DNA of 9,577 bases from Bog-473 sp035483935. GTDB taxonomy: Bacteria > Actinomycetota > Acidimicrobiia > Acidimicrobiales > RAAP-2. Positions within the stretch are counted from its first letter, which is position 1, and every line of letters begins with the position of its first letter. Under the pieces are notes generated by a model. The model had not been told where the DNA came from, searched no databases, and worked only from the letters and a program-made list of their open reading frames with translations. The DNA is taken from assembly GCA_035483935.1 (NCBI GenBank), contig DATHPK010000131.1, positions 1 through 9,577 on the forward strand, in the 5' to 3' direction. Shown here piece after piece: positions 1-5,821 of this stretch. The position numbers were made by a program, and so were the translations under genes.

Positions 1-1497
1 GACCGCCTGGCCGTCAGCACGCCGGACGGCGACCGGAGCTACGCCGACTTCAACGCCAACATCAACCGGCTGGGGCGGGCGCTGCGCGCCCGCGGCCTGG
101 TGGCCGGGGACGCCTTGGCCGTGATGTGCGTCAACCGGCCCGAGTACCTCGAGGTGCTCTACGCCGCCCAGCGCATCGGCCTGCGCCTGACCCCGATCAA
201 CTGGCACCTCACCGGCGAGGAGGCCGCGTACATCATCGAGAACTGTGAGGCGAAGGCGTTCGTCTGCTCAGGTGAGCTCGGTGATCGGGTGGTGACGGCC
301 GCCGACGGTGGTTCCTCCGGGATGGTGAAGATCAATACCGGCGGCTACCTGCCTGGGTTCGAGATGTACAACTCGGTCGTCGCCGAGGAGGACGGATCCG
401 ACATCGAGGACCCCGTGATGGGGACGCAGATGCTCTACACGTCGGGCACGACGGGCCGGCCCAAGGGTGTGCACCGGGTCACGGCCGCGACGAGCGCGCT
501 GGCGATGTTCAACTTCAGCGGGTACGACGAGGACTGGGCGACGAGCACCGACGCCCACCTGCTGACCGGCCCGCTGTATCACGCCGCGCCCCTCGCCTTC
601 TCGGTGGCGGTCCCTTATCTCTACGGGGTGCCCATCGTGGTGATGGACCACTGGGACGCCACCGAGTCGCTGCGGCTGATCGAGACGCACGGCGTCACCC
701 ACACCCACATGGTGCCGACGATGTTCCACCGCCTCGTGGCCCTGCCCGAAGAGACGCGACGGCGCTACGACACGTCATCGCTGCGCTTCGTCATCCACGG
801 CGCCGCGCCGTGCCCGGTGCCGATCAAGCGGCGCCTCATCGAGTGGCTCGGCCCGATCGTGGTCGAGTACTACGCGGCGACCGAGGGACTCGGGACGTGG
901 GTGGACTCCAAGACATGGCTCGAGCACCCGGGAACGGTCGGGCGGCCGATGGTGCCGGGTCTCGTCAAAGTCGCCGACGAGGAGGGCAAGGACCTGCCCG
1001 CCGGGGAGATCGGCCTCGTCTTCCTCCAGGCACCGGAGGCGACCAGGTTCGACTACTACGGCGACGAGAAAAAGACGGCCGACGCCTTCCGGGGCGACTA
1101 CTTCACCCTCGGCGACATGGGATACATGGACGAGGACGGCTTCTTGTTCCTGACCGACCGCACCGCCAACCTCATCATCTCGGGCGGCGTGAACATCTAC
1201 CCGGCGGAGGTCGACGCAGTCCTGCTCGAACACCCCGCGGTCGGTGACGTCGCGACGATCGGTGTGCCCGACGAGGAGTGGGGCGAAGCGGTCAAGGCGG
1301 TCGTACAGCCGGCGGACGGCGTCGAAGGCAGCGACGAGTTGGCGACCGAGCTGATGGAGTACTGCCGCGCCCACCTCGCCCACTTCAAGTGCCCGCGCAG
1401 CGTCGATTTCGTCGACGAGCTGCCGCGGGAGGATACTGGGAAGATCTTCAAGAGAAAGCTGCGCGAGCAGTACCGGACCGCTGCGGCCGGTAACTGA
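1..1497 (+). CDS. Acyl-CoA synthetase (AMP-forming, FadD-like), 5' partial
   Basis: The reading frame is open from the first base, so the N-terminus (probably a few tens of residues) lies outside the window; 498 residues are visible. It belongs to the ANL adenylate-forming superfamily, which activates a carboxylic acid with ATP and joins it to CoA. Visible motifs, numbered from window base 1: the P-loop YTSGTTGRPKG at 146-156, the aromatic/Thr-Glu motif YYAATEG at 290-296, the GD pair at 371-372, the hinge-region DR at 386-387, SGGVNIYP at 394-401, and the C-terminal catalytic lysine K481 in DTGKIFKRKL. All key residues are present, so the enzyme should be active. The acid cannot be read from sequence; the SDR downstream suggests a fatty acid or steroid side-chain acid. 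A GTG at base 100 is an internal codon, not the start, because family sequence continues upstream of it. Confidence 0.93.
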   Translation, partial: DRLAVSTPDGDRSYADFNANINRLGRALRARGLVAGDALAVMCVNRPEYLEVLYAAQRIGLRLTPINWHLTGEEAAYIIENCEAKAFVCSGELGDRVVTAADGGSSGMVKINTGGYLPGFEMYNSVVAEEDGSDIEDPVMGTQMLYTSGTTGRPKGVHRVTAATSALAMFNFSGYDEDWATSTDAHLLTGPLYHAAPLAFSVAVPYLYGVPIVVMDHWDATESLRLIETHGVTHTHMVPTMFHRLVALPEETRRRYDTSSLRFVIHGAAPCPVPIKRRLIEWLGPIVVEYYAATEGLGTWVDSKTWLEHPGTVGRPMVPGLVKVADEEGKDLPAGEIGLVFLQAPEATRFDYYGDEKKTADAFRGDYFTLGDMGYMDEDGFLFLTDRTANLIISGGVNIYPAEVDAVLLEHPAVGDVATIGVPDEEWGEAVKAVVQPADGVEGSDELATELMEYCRAHLAHFKCPRSVDFVDELPREDTGKIFKRKLREQYRTAAAGN

Positions 1498-1506
1498 CCA
1501 AACATC

Positions 1507-1513
1507 AAAGGAG
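1507..1513 (+). promoter_or_regulatory. Ribosome binding site of the MFE-2-like dehydrogenase
   Basis: AAAGGAG lies 9 nt before the GTG at 1523 in the 25-nt gap after the acyl-CoA synthetase stop. It fixes the GTG start and supports co-transcription with the ligase, since the gap is too short for a convincing separate promoter. Confidence 0.8.
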
Positions 1514-1522
1514 CTGAACAAC

Positions 1523-2437
1523 GTGGGTATCTGTGACGGTCGGGTCGTCGTCATCACGGGAGCGGGCCGTGGCATCGGCCGTGAGCACGCGCTGCTGTTC
1601 GCCCGGGAGGGCGCCAAGGTCGTGATCAACGACCTCGGCGGAGAGATGGACGGTACCGGGTCCTCGACGGGGCCCGCGGGCGAGGTGGTCGACGAGATCC
1701 GGGCCATGGGCGGCGAGGCCGTCGCGAACGGGGACGACGTCTCTGACTACGAGGGGGCGGGTCGCCTCATCCAGGCGGCGGTCGACAGCTTCGGGACGAT
1801 CGACGTGCTCGTGAACAACGCCGGCATCCTGCGCGACCGCATGCTGGTGAACATGACGATCGAGGAATGGGACGCCGTCATCAAGGTGCACCTGCGCGGC
1901 ACGTTCGCCCCGACCCGCCACGCCGTCGAGTACTGGCGCAACAGGACGAAGGCGGGCGAGACGAACGACGCCCGCATCATCAACACGACGTCACCCTCGG
2001 GCATCTACGGCAACGTCGGTCAGACGAACTACGGCGCCGCCAAGGCGGGCATCGCGTCCTTCACCGTCATCGCCGCCATGGAGCTGGGCCGCTACGGCGT
2101 CACGGTCAACGCGATCGCGCCGGCCGCGCTCACCCGCATGACCGAGAACCTGGGCATGGGAGAGCAGTCGGCGCAGCGCAAGCCCGAGGAGTTCGACGCG
2201 CTCGACCCGGCCAACATCTCGCCCATCGTCGTCTGGCTGGGCAGCGCCGAGTCCAAGGACATCACGGGCCGCGTCTTCAACGTGATGGGCGGCAACATCA
2301 GCGTGGCGGAGGGCTGGGTCGCCGGCCCGGGCCAGGACAAGAAGGACCGTTGGGAGCCCGAGGAACTCGGCAAGGTTGTGCCGGATTTGGTGGCCAAGGC
2401 CGCGCCCAACGCCAACATGGGTGGACGGCGCGGGTAG
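1523..2437 (+). CDS. SDR family (3R)-hydroxyacyl-CoA dehydrogenase-like protein (MFE-2/17-beta-HSD4 type)
   Basis: A 304-residue classical short-chain dehydrogenase. The dinucleotide motif TGAGRGIG is at 12-19, VINDLGG follows with Asp37 ending the second strand (typical of NAD rather than NADP preference), NNAG is at 98-101, and the catalytic Ser157, Tyr170 and Lys174 are intact. Stretches such as NNAGILRDRM, HLRGTF and SGIYGN closely resemble the dehydrogenase part of peroxisomal multifunctional enzyme 2 and the actinobacterial Hsd4A/ChsB1-like enzymes, which oxidise 3-hydroxyacyl-CoA in beta-oxidation of fatty or steroid side chains. The tail after about residue 265 is longer than in the simplest FabG proteins. 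It starts with GTG behind a good Shine-Dalgarno sequence, 25 nt after an acyl-CoA synthetase, which fits a role on CoA thioesters. The substrate is inferred, not shown. Confidence 0.9.
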   Translation: MGICDGRVVVITGAGRGIGREHALLFAREGAKVVINDLGGEMDGTGSSTGPAGEVVDEIRAMGGEAVANGDDVSDYEGAGRLIQAAVDSFGTIDVLVNNAGILRDRMLVNMTIEEWDAVIKVHLRGTFAPTRHAVEYWRNRTKAGETNDARIINTTSPSGIYGNVGQTNYGAAKAGIASFTVIAAMELGRYGVTVNAIAPAALTRMTENLGMGEQSAQRKPEEFDALDPANISPIVVWLGSAESKDITGRVFNVMGGNISVAEGWVAGPGQDKKDRWEPEELGKVVPDLVAKAAPNANMGGRRG

Positions 2438-2440
2438 GTT
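2412..2440 (+). promoter_or_regulatory. Putative internal leaderless promoter overlapping the SDR stop codon
   Basis: The hexamer TAGGTT (2435-2440) matches the actinobacterial -10 pattern TANNNT, and its first three bases are the TAG stop of the dehydrogenase. Seven bases later comes the ATG at 2448, the spacing expected when transcription begins at the start codon. CCAACA at 2412-2417, 17 nt upstream, is a partial -35 (3 of 6 to TTGACA). The 10-nt gap has no convincing Shine-Dalgarno sequence. Without experimental start mapping this remains a pattern match; simple read-through from the upstream genes is the alternative. Confidence 0.4.
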
Positions 2441-2447
2441 CGGATCC

Positions 2448-3590
2448 ATGGTCGCCGAGGTGACCCCTCCGCTCCCGGCCCGGCAGGACGTCGAGGCCGC
2501 CGTCCAAGTCATTCACGACGACGCCGAGCGCCTGTTCCTCTGGGACTACGAGCGTGACCGGGGGCAGCTGGTCACGCTCTACAACAAGGCCATGGGGTCC
2601 CAGTGGAACAGCGTGAAGGACCTCGACTGGTCCATCGAGGTCGACCCCGAGCGGCTGGTGGCCGAGGGCGGGAGCCCGGTGGTCGACGTGGCGCGAGTGG
2701 CGGGCACGCTGCCCGGTTCGCCGATGGCGAAATGGACCGAGAAGGAGTACTCGCAACTCGGCATCGAGTTCTTCAAGGCGAACCTGTCGCAGTTCATGCA
2801 CGGCGAACAGGGCGCCATGATGACAGCGGCCAAGATCGTCGAGACGGTGCCGTGGATCGACGCCAAGTACTACGCGTCGACCCAGACGATGGACGAGGCG
2901 CGTCACACCGAGGTGTTCGCGAAGTATCTGCGGACCAAGCTCGGCGACGCCTACCCGATGAGCCCGTTCCTCAAGGCGCAGATCTGGGGCCTCCTGGAGG
3001 ACTCGCGGTGGGACATCGCGTACCTGGGGATGCAGATCGTCATCGAGTCCCTGGCGCTGGCGGCGTTCGGTGACATGCTGCGGCGTATCAAGGAGCCGTT
3101 GCTCCAGAAGCTCTTGCGGTACGTGATGTCCGACGAGGCACGTCACGTGGCCTTCGGCGTTCTGACCCTGTCGGAGTACTACGGCGACCTGAGCGAGGCC
3201 GAACTGCTGGAGCGACAGGAGTTCCTCGTCGACGCGACGCTGAACCAGCGCGCCCGGGCGACGACGCCCGAGGTGTGGGAGCGGCTGGGCACGACGGGTG
3301 AGGCGGTGTTTCCCTTCTTGATGCAGGCGGCCCAGGAGATGAAGACCAACCTCATGGGCGGGTTCGCGCGGGGTTTCTTCGCCAAGCTCGTCCCCAACGT
3401 CCGCAAGCTCGGCCTGCTCGACGCCAACGACGGCTGGCTGCGCCAGCGCTGGGGGGAGGCCGGCCTGCTCGAGTTCGAGTTCGCCGACGACACGGGATCG
3501 GACTACGAGGCCTACGACGAGGTGGCGAAGGACCGGGCCGCGGTTGCGGCCGCCGAAGCGGAAGCGGAAGCAGAAGCCGAGACCCGTTAG
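2448..3590 (+). CDS. Ferritin-like di-iron protein (R2/AurF-like oxygenase fold), function unknown
   Basis: A 380-residue, mostly helical protein with two matching half-sites of a carboxylate-bridged di-iron centre: Glu120, then Glu150 and His153 in DEARH (149-153); Glu200, then Glu230 and His233 in a second DEARH (229-233). The Glu-to-DEARH spacing is 30 residues in both halves, as in four-helix-bundle di-iron enzymes such as R2 proteins, AurF-type N-oxygenases and bacterial multicomponent monooxygenases. Members of that superfamily activate O2 for hydroxylation, desaturation or N-oxidation. The surrounding sequence is not one I can tie to a characterised enzyme. The ATG at 2448 is preferred over an in-frame GTG at 2376, which would overlap the dehydrogenase by 62 nt. 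It follows that gene by 10 nt, so an action on the same lipid or acid is plausible. The C-terminus is an Ala/Glu-rich, probably disordered tail. Confidence 0.85.
   Translation: MVAEVTPPLPARQDVEAAVQVIHDDAERLFLWDYERDRGQLVTLYNKAMGSQWNSVKDLDWSIEVDPERLVAEGGSPVVDVARVAGTLPGSPMAKWTEKEYSQLGIEFFKANLSQFMHGEQGAMMTAAKIVETVPWIDAKYYASTQTMDEARHTEVFAKYLRTKLGDAYPMSPFLKAQIWGLLEDSRWDIAYLGMQIVIESLALAAFGDMLRRIKEPLLQKLLRYVMSDEARHVAFGVLTLSEYYGDLSEAELLERQEFLVDATLNQRARATTPEVWERLGTTGEAVFPFLMQAAQEMKTNLMGGFARGFFAKLVPNVRKLGLLDANDGWLRQRWGEAGLLEFEFADDTGSDYEAYDEVAKDRAAVAAAEAEAEAEAETR
3555..3578 (+). repeat. Short in-frame hexamer repeat coding for an Ala-Glu tail
   Basis: Four adjacent copies of GAAGCN (GAAGCG twice, then GAAGCA and GAAGCC) encode alternating Glu-Ala just before the C-terminus of the di-iron protein. 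Because the unit is six bases, copy-number changes would keep the frame and only alter tail length. Confidence 0.75.
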
Positions 3591-3647
3591 CCGCTCTCCG
3601 TCTCGACGTCAGTTGCACGCACGCGTCCCGATGTCCGGATGACCACA

Positions 3648-3653
3648 TACGCT
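3648..3653 (+). promoter_or_regulatory. Putative -10 box of a leaderless promoter for the VOC gene
   Basis: TACGCT fits TANNNT and ends 7 nt before the ATG at 3661. No Shine-Dalgarno sequence is present (the spacer is CCACCGC), which fits a leaderless message. I see no good -35 box at 16-18 nt upstream. The 70-nt gap after the di-iron gene contains nothing else recognisable. Confidence 0.5.
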
Positions 3654-3660
3654 CCACCGC

Positions 3661-4026
3661 ATGGGTGCACTGCTGCGTGAGATCGTCATCGACTGTGTGG
3701 ATCCCCGTCGGGTGGCGGAGTTCTGGGGCCAGGTCCTCGGATGGGGGGTCCAAGACGACGACGACATCTGTTGGATGTCGTCGTCCGGCCAGCCCTTCCC
3801 CGACATGCTGCTGGTGTTCGTGCCGGTGCCCGAGGCCAAGACGGTCAAGGACCGCATCCATCTCGACGTGAGCCCGGTGGGCTGCGACCAGGCCGAGGAG
3901 GTGGATCGCCTCATCGGCCTCGGTGCGGTCCGGGTCGACATCGGCCAGGGCGATGCAGGTTGGGTGGTCCTCGCCGATCCGGAGGGAAACGAGTTCTGCG
4001 TCTTGGCTCGTCGCGTCGACGCGTAA
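3661..4026 (+). CDS. VOC family protein (glyoxalase-like, Glyoxalase_6 type)
   Basis: A 121-residue single-module vicinal oxygen chelate protein. Typical landmarks are the opening strand IVIDCVDP (8-15), the helix AEFWGQVLGW (19-28), RIHLDV (65-70) with His67, and the closing WVVLADPEGNEFCVL (101-115) with Glu111. The last motif is nearly diagnostic of the glyoxalase-like subfamily common in actinobacteria. His67 and Glu111 are candidates for metal or ligand binding. Such proteins usually form the active site across paired modules, so a homodimer is expected. Most members are uncharacterised; some bind antibiotics or small metabolites, so the name does not imply methylglyoxal detoxification. 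It lies alone between the di-iron gene and a second dehydrogenase and appears to have its own leaderless start. Confidence 0.85.
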   Translation: MGALLREIVIDCVDPRRVAEFWGQVLGWGVQDDDDICWMSSSGQPFPDMLLVFVPVPEAKTVKDRIHLDVSPVGCDQAEEVDRLIGLGAVRVDIGQGDAGWVVLADPEGNEFCVLARRVDA

Positions 4027-4038
4027 TTCAGAATCGAG

Positions 4039-4073
4039 GCTCGGCGGGGAGGCAGCGATTCGCCCGGCCGAGC
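4039..4073 (+). terminator. Possible hairpin after the VOC gene
   Basis: GCTCGGC (4039-4045) can pair with GCCGAGC (4067-4073), with three further G-C pairs inside after one mismatch. It begins 12 nt after the VOC stop and precedes the promoter of the next gene. No run of T follows, so it may be a weak or Rho-assisted terminator, or only a chance inverted repeat in GC-rich DNA. Confidence 0.3.
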
Positions 4074-4090
4074 GGATGCGGCAATTTCCG

Positions 4091-4120
4091 TTGACAGTCC
4101 TCGGCCGCTGAGGCTAGACG
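4091..4120 (+). promoter_or_regulatory. Leaderless promoter of the second SDR gene
   Basis: A perfect TTGACA -35 (4091-4096) is followed after 18 nt by TAGACG (4115-4120), a -10-like box with one deviation at its last base. The ATG at 4127 begins 6 nt further on, where transcription is expected to start, and there is no Shine-Dalgarno sequence. This is the best-looking promoter in the window. Confidence 0.65.
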
Positions 4121-4126
4121 TGCCGC

Positions 4127-4930
4127 ATGGCAAACAAGATCGCAATCGTGACCGGGTGTTCGAGCGGCATCGGGAGGGCAACCGCGCTGGAACTGACCGC
4201 ACGCGGCTACGAGGTCGTTGCCACGGCGCGACGGCCCGAGTCGATCGCCGATCTGGCCGTCGCGCGCACCTTGGCCCTCGACGTCGACTCGGACGAGTCT
4301 GTGACCGCGGCGCAGGCCGCAGTCGGGACTGTCGACGTCCTGGTGAACAATGCGGGTTTCGGGATCGACGGACCGGTCGAGGAAGTCCCCCTGGCGGAGG
4401 CGCGCCGGGCCTTCGAGACGAACTTCTTCGGCGCGGCGCGCATGATCCAGGCCTTCGTCCCCGCCATGCGAGAGCGCGGGTCCGGCGCGATCGTCAACGT
4501 CACCTCGATCTCCGGGGTCGTCGGCAGCCCCTTGGCCGGGTTCTACGCGGCGACCAAGTTCGCCCTCGAGGCACTGTCCGAATCACTGCACATCGAGGTG
4601 GGCCACTTCGGCGTCCGGGTGCTCGTGGTCGAGCCGGGCTCCATTGCGACGAACTTCGGGGACAATATGGTCGACCTACGGGGCCGACCCGGGCCTTACG
4701 CGGAGCTGGCCACGAAGTGGGAGATCGCCATGGGTGTTCTCGGCGGCGAGGCGCCGGCGCCGGGTCCCGAGCTCGTCGCCACGAAGATCTGTGACGCGTT
4801 GGAGGAAGAGCGGGGTCCCCTCCGCCTTCCCGTCGGCGCCGACGCCGAGATGATCGTCGCGGCCCGCCAGGGTGCGAGTTACGACGATTTCGAAGCGGCG
4901 ATGCGCGGATTCCTCAAGGTCGACTGGTAG
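4127..4930 (+). CDS. SDR family NAD(P)-dependent oxidoreductase
   Basis: A 267-residue classical short-chain dehydrogenase. The cofactor motif TGCSSGIG is at 9-16; TARR follows with Arg35/Arg36 after the second strand, favouring NADP(H); NNAG is at 74-77; catalytic Ser127, Tyr140 and Lys144 are all present. VEPGSIATNF (168-177) is the usual loop after the active site. The C-terminal third (about 185-267) is longer than in FabG and resembles the broad group of actinobacterial SDRs annotated as oxidoreductases or retinol/steroid-like dehydrogenases. The substrate cannot be inferred. It is distinct from the NAD-type enzyme at 1523-2437: the two differ in cofactor residues and in tail. It converges with the gene on the opposite strand; the 43-nt gap between the stops has a GTGAGG direct repeat but no clear terminator. 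Confidence 0.9.
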   Translation: MANKIAIVTGCSSGIGRATALELTARGYEVVATARRPESIADLAVARTLALDVDSDESVTAAQAAVGTVDVLVNNAGFGIDGPVEEVPLAEARRAFETNFFGAARMIQAFVPAMRERGSGAIVNVTSISGVVGSPLAGFYAATKFALEALSESLHIEVGHFGVRVLVVEPGSIATNFGDNMVDLRGRPGPYAELATKWEIAMGVLGGEAPAPGPELVATKICDALEEERGPLRLPVGADAEMIVAARQGASYDDFEAAMRGFLKVDW

Positions 4931-4973
4931 GGCGCCAACGTGAGGCAACGCCGCGGGTGAGGTTCGTGATCTC

Positions 4974-5765
4974 CTAGCGCAGGGGTGACAGGCTGCTCAG
5001 CCTCGACAGCATGTTCTCGCCGTAGTGGACGCCACCGGAAGTGACGTCGACGTCCTCCCGCTCCTGCACGACGAGGCCGCTGGTCGGGACGATCCAGAAG
5101 TCGGTGGGATTCGTGCCCGCCTCGCTGCCGTCGAAGGTGAGGGTGAAGCGGGTGTGTTCGACGGTGACGGAGTGACCGGCGACCGACATGGTCGACTGTC
5201 CGAGCACCTGGCCGGCCAGCGTGACGGTTTCGGCCGGGCTCTTCAACGCACAGGTCGCGGCCCATTTGTGGCCCGGGACCGCGTCGGGCGGCAGGAGGTA
5301 CGCGGTGGCCGGACAGGTGACGACCGACGTCGTGTCGGTGCCGGCGATCGACTCGTGGGTCACGAGGCGTGGCACGGCGAACGCACCACCCGGTCCGGCA
5401 CACTCCGTCAGCGTCTCGGAGTGTTGCGTCAACGGCACCCAGCTGATCGCGGCGCAACTGCCACCCGTCACGATCATGGCGGTCCTGGGCGGGAACGAGC
5501 GGCCCATGCCCGGGAGGCTCAGGTTCTCGCCGCCCGTCGTGCGGTACGTGTAGACGCCCGGCGGCAGATGGTCGCGCAACGTCTGGAGCACCTTCTCGGT
5601 CTGCTCGCGTCTATAGATGCGCAGCGCTTCGCGCAGGCCGACCGGCGACGACGCCGTGCGGAAGACGAGGGCCCACGCGGTGCCGCCGGCGGAACCGATG
5701 ATCACGAAGGCCAGGATCAGGACCGAAAGGAGCCGGTGCTGCTGGACCCATTGCCAGACGATCAC
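4974..5765 (-). CDS. Membrane-anchored extracytoplasmic protein of unknown function
   Basis: 263 residues. Residues about 12-34 form one hydrophobic segment after a short N-terminus with one Arg and one His, so the protein is probably anchored with its C-terminal domain outside; there is no lipobox. The outer domain opens with an amphipathic helix (about 42-66) and GVYTYRTTGGE (70-80), then reads as beta-rich. It has four cysteines (104, 122, 151, 172), enough for two disulfides. Late features are FTLTFDG (207-213) and TDFWIVPTSGLVVQE (221-235), which looks like a strand followed by a turn. I do not recognise a characterised family. GVYxYxTTG is reminiscent of hypothetical actinobacterial secreted proteins, but that is from memory and unchecked. 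The GTG start is supported by a -10-like box 6 nt upstream and by the position of the membrane segment. It lies downstream of the carotenoid oxygenase on the same strand. Confidence 0.75.
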   Translation of the reverse strand: MIVWQWVQQHRLLSVLILAFVIIGSAGGTAWALVFRTASSPVGLREALRIYRREQTEKVLQTLRDHLPPGVYTYRTTGGENLSLPGMGRSFPPRTAMIVTGGSCAAISWVPLTQHSETLTECAGPGGAFAVPRLVTHESIAGTDTTSVVTCPATAYLLPPDAVPGHKWAATCALKSPAETVTLAGQVLGQSTMSVAGHSVTVEHTRFTLTFDGSEAGTNPTDFWIVPTSGLVVQEREDVDVTSGGVHYGENMLSRLSSLSPLR

Positions 5766-5771
5766 GCCTGA

Positions 5772-5777
5772 AATCTA
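5772..5777 (-). promoter_or_regulatory. Putative -10 box of a leaderless promoter for the anchored protein
   Basis: Read on the minus strand, TAGATT is followed by six bases (TCAGGC) and then the GTG start. This matches a leaderless actinobacterial promoter. No strong -35 is visible, and CCCCGGGG (5778-5785) fills part of the spacer. Confidence 0.5.
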
Positions 5778-5804
5778 CCCCGGGGGCGCGAAAGACATTC
5801 GGCC

Positions 5805-5816
5805 TCCGGCGCCGGA
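5805..5816. repeat. Perfect 12-bp palindrome between the oxygenase and the anchored-protein gene
   Basis: TCCGGCGCCGGA is its own reverse complement and lies just past the oxygenase stop, about 40-51 bp upstream of the presumed transcription start of the anchored protein. That position would suit an activator or repressor site. Short GC palindromes also occur by chance in such DNA, so the role is open. Confidence 0.35.
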
Positions 5817-5821
5817 ACTGG

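Noticed and set aside
775..1707. A 310-codon minus-strand open frame across the ligase/SDR junction
   Set aside because: It is antisense to two clear genes, has no motif and no ribosome binding site.
2376..2447. A longer N-terminus for the di-iron protein from a GTG at 2376
   Set aside because: The added 24 residues (Arg/Pro/Trp-rich) lie inside the dehydrogenase gene and look like an out-of-frame read of it; the ATG at 2448 is better placed.
2298..3146. A 282-codon minus-strand open frame opposite the di-iron gene
   Set aside because: His/Arg/Leu-rich shadow translation without domain features; the plus strand carries the conserved di-iron ligands.
4120..4794. A 224-codon plus-strand frame overlapping the second SDR
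   Set aside because: Arg/Gly-rich frame-shifted shadow of the SDR, which has all catalytic motifs in its own frame.
4931..4973. A terminator between the converging second SDR and anchored-protein genes
   Set aside because: Only a short GTGAGG direct repeat is present; no stem with a T-run could be found on either strand.
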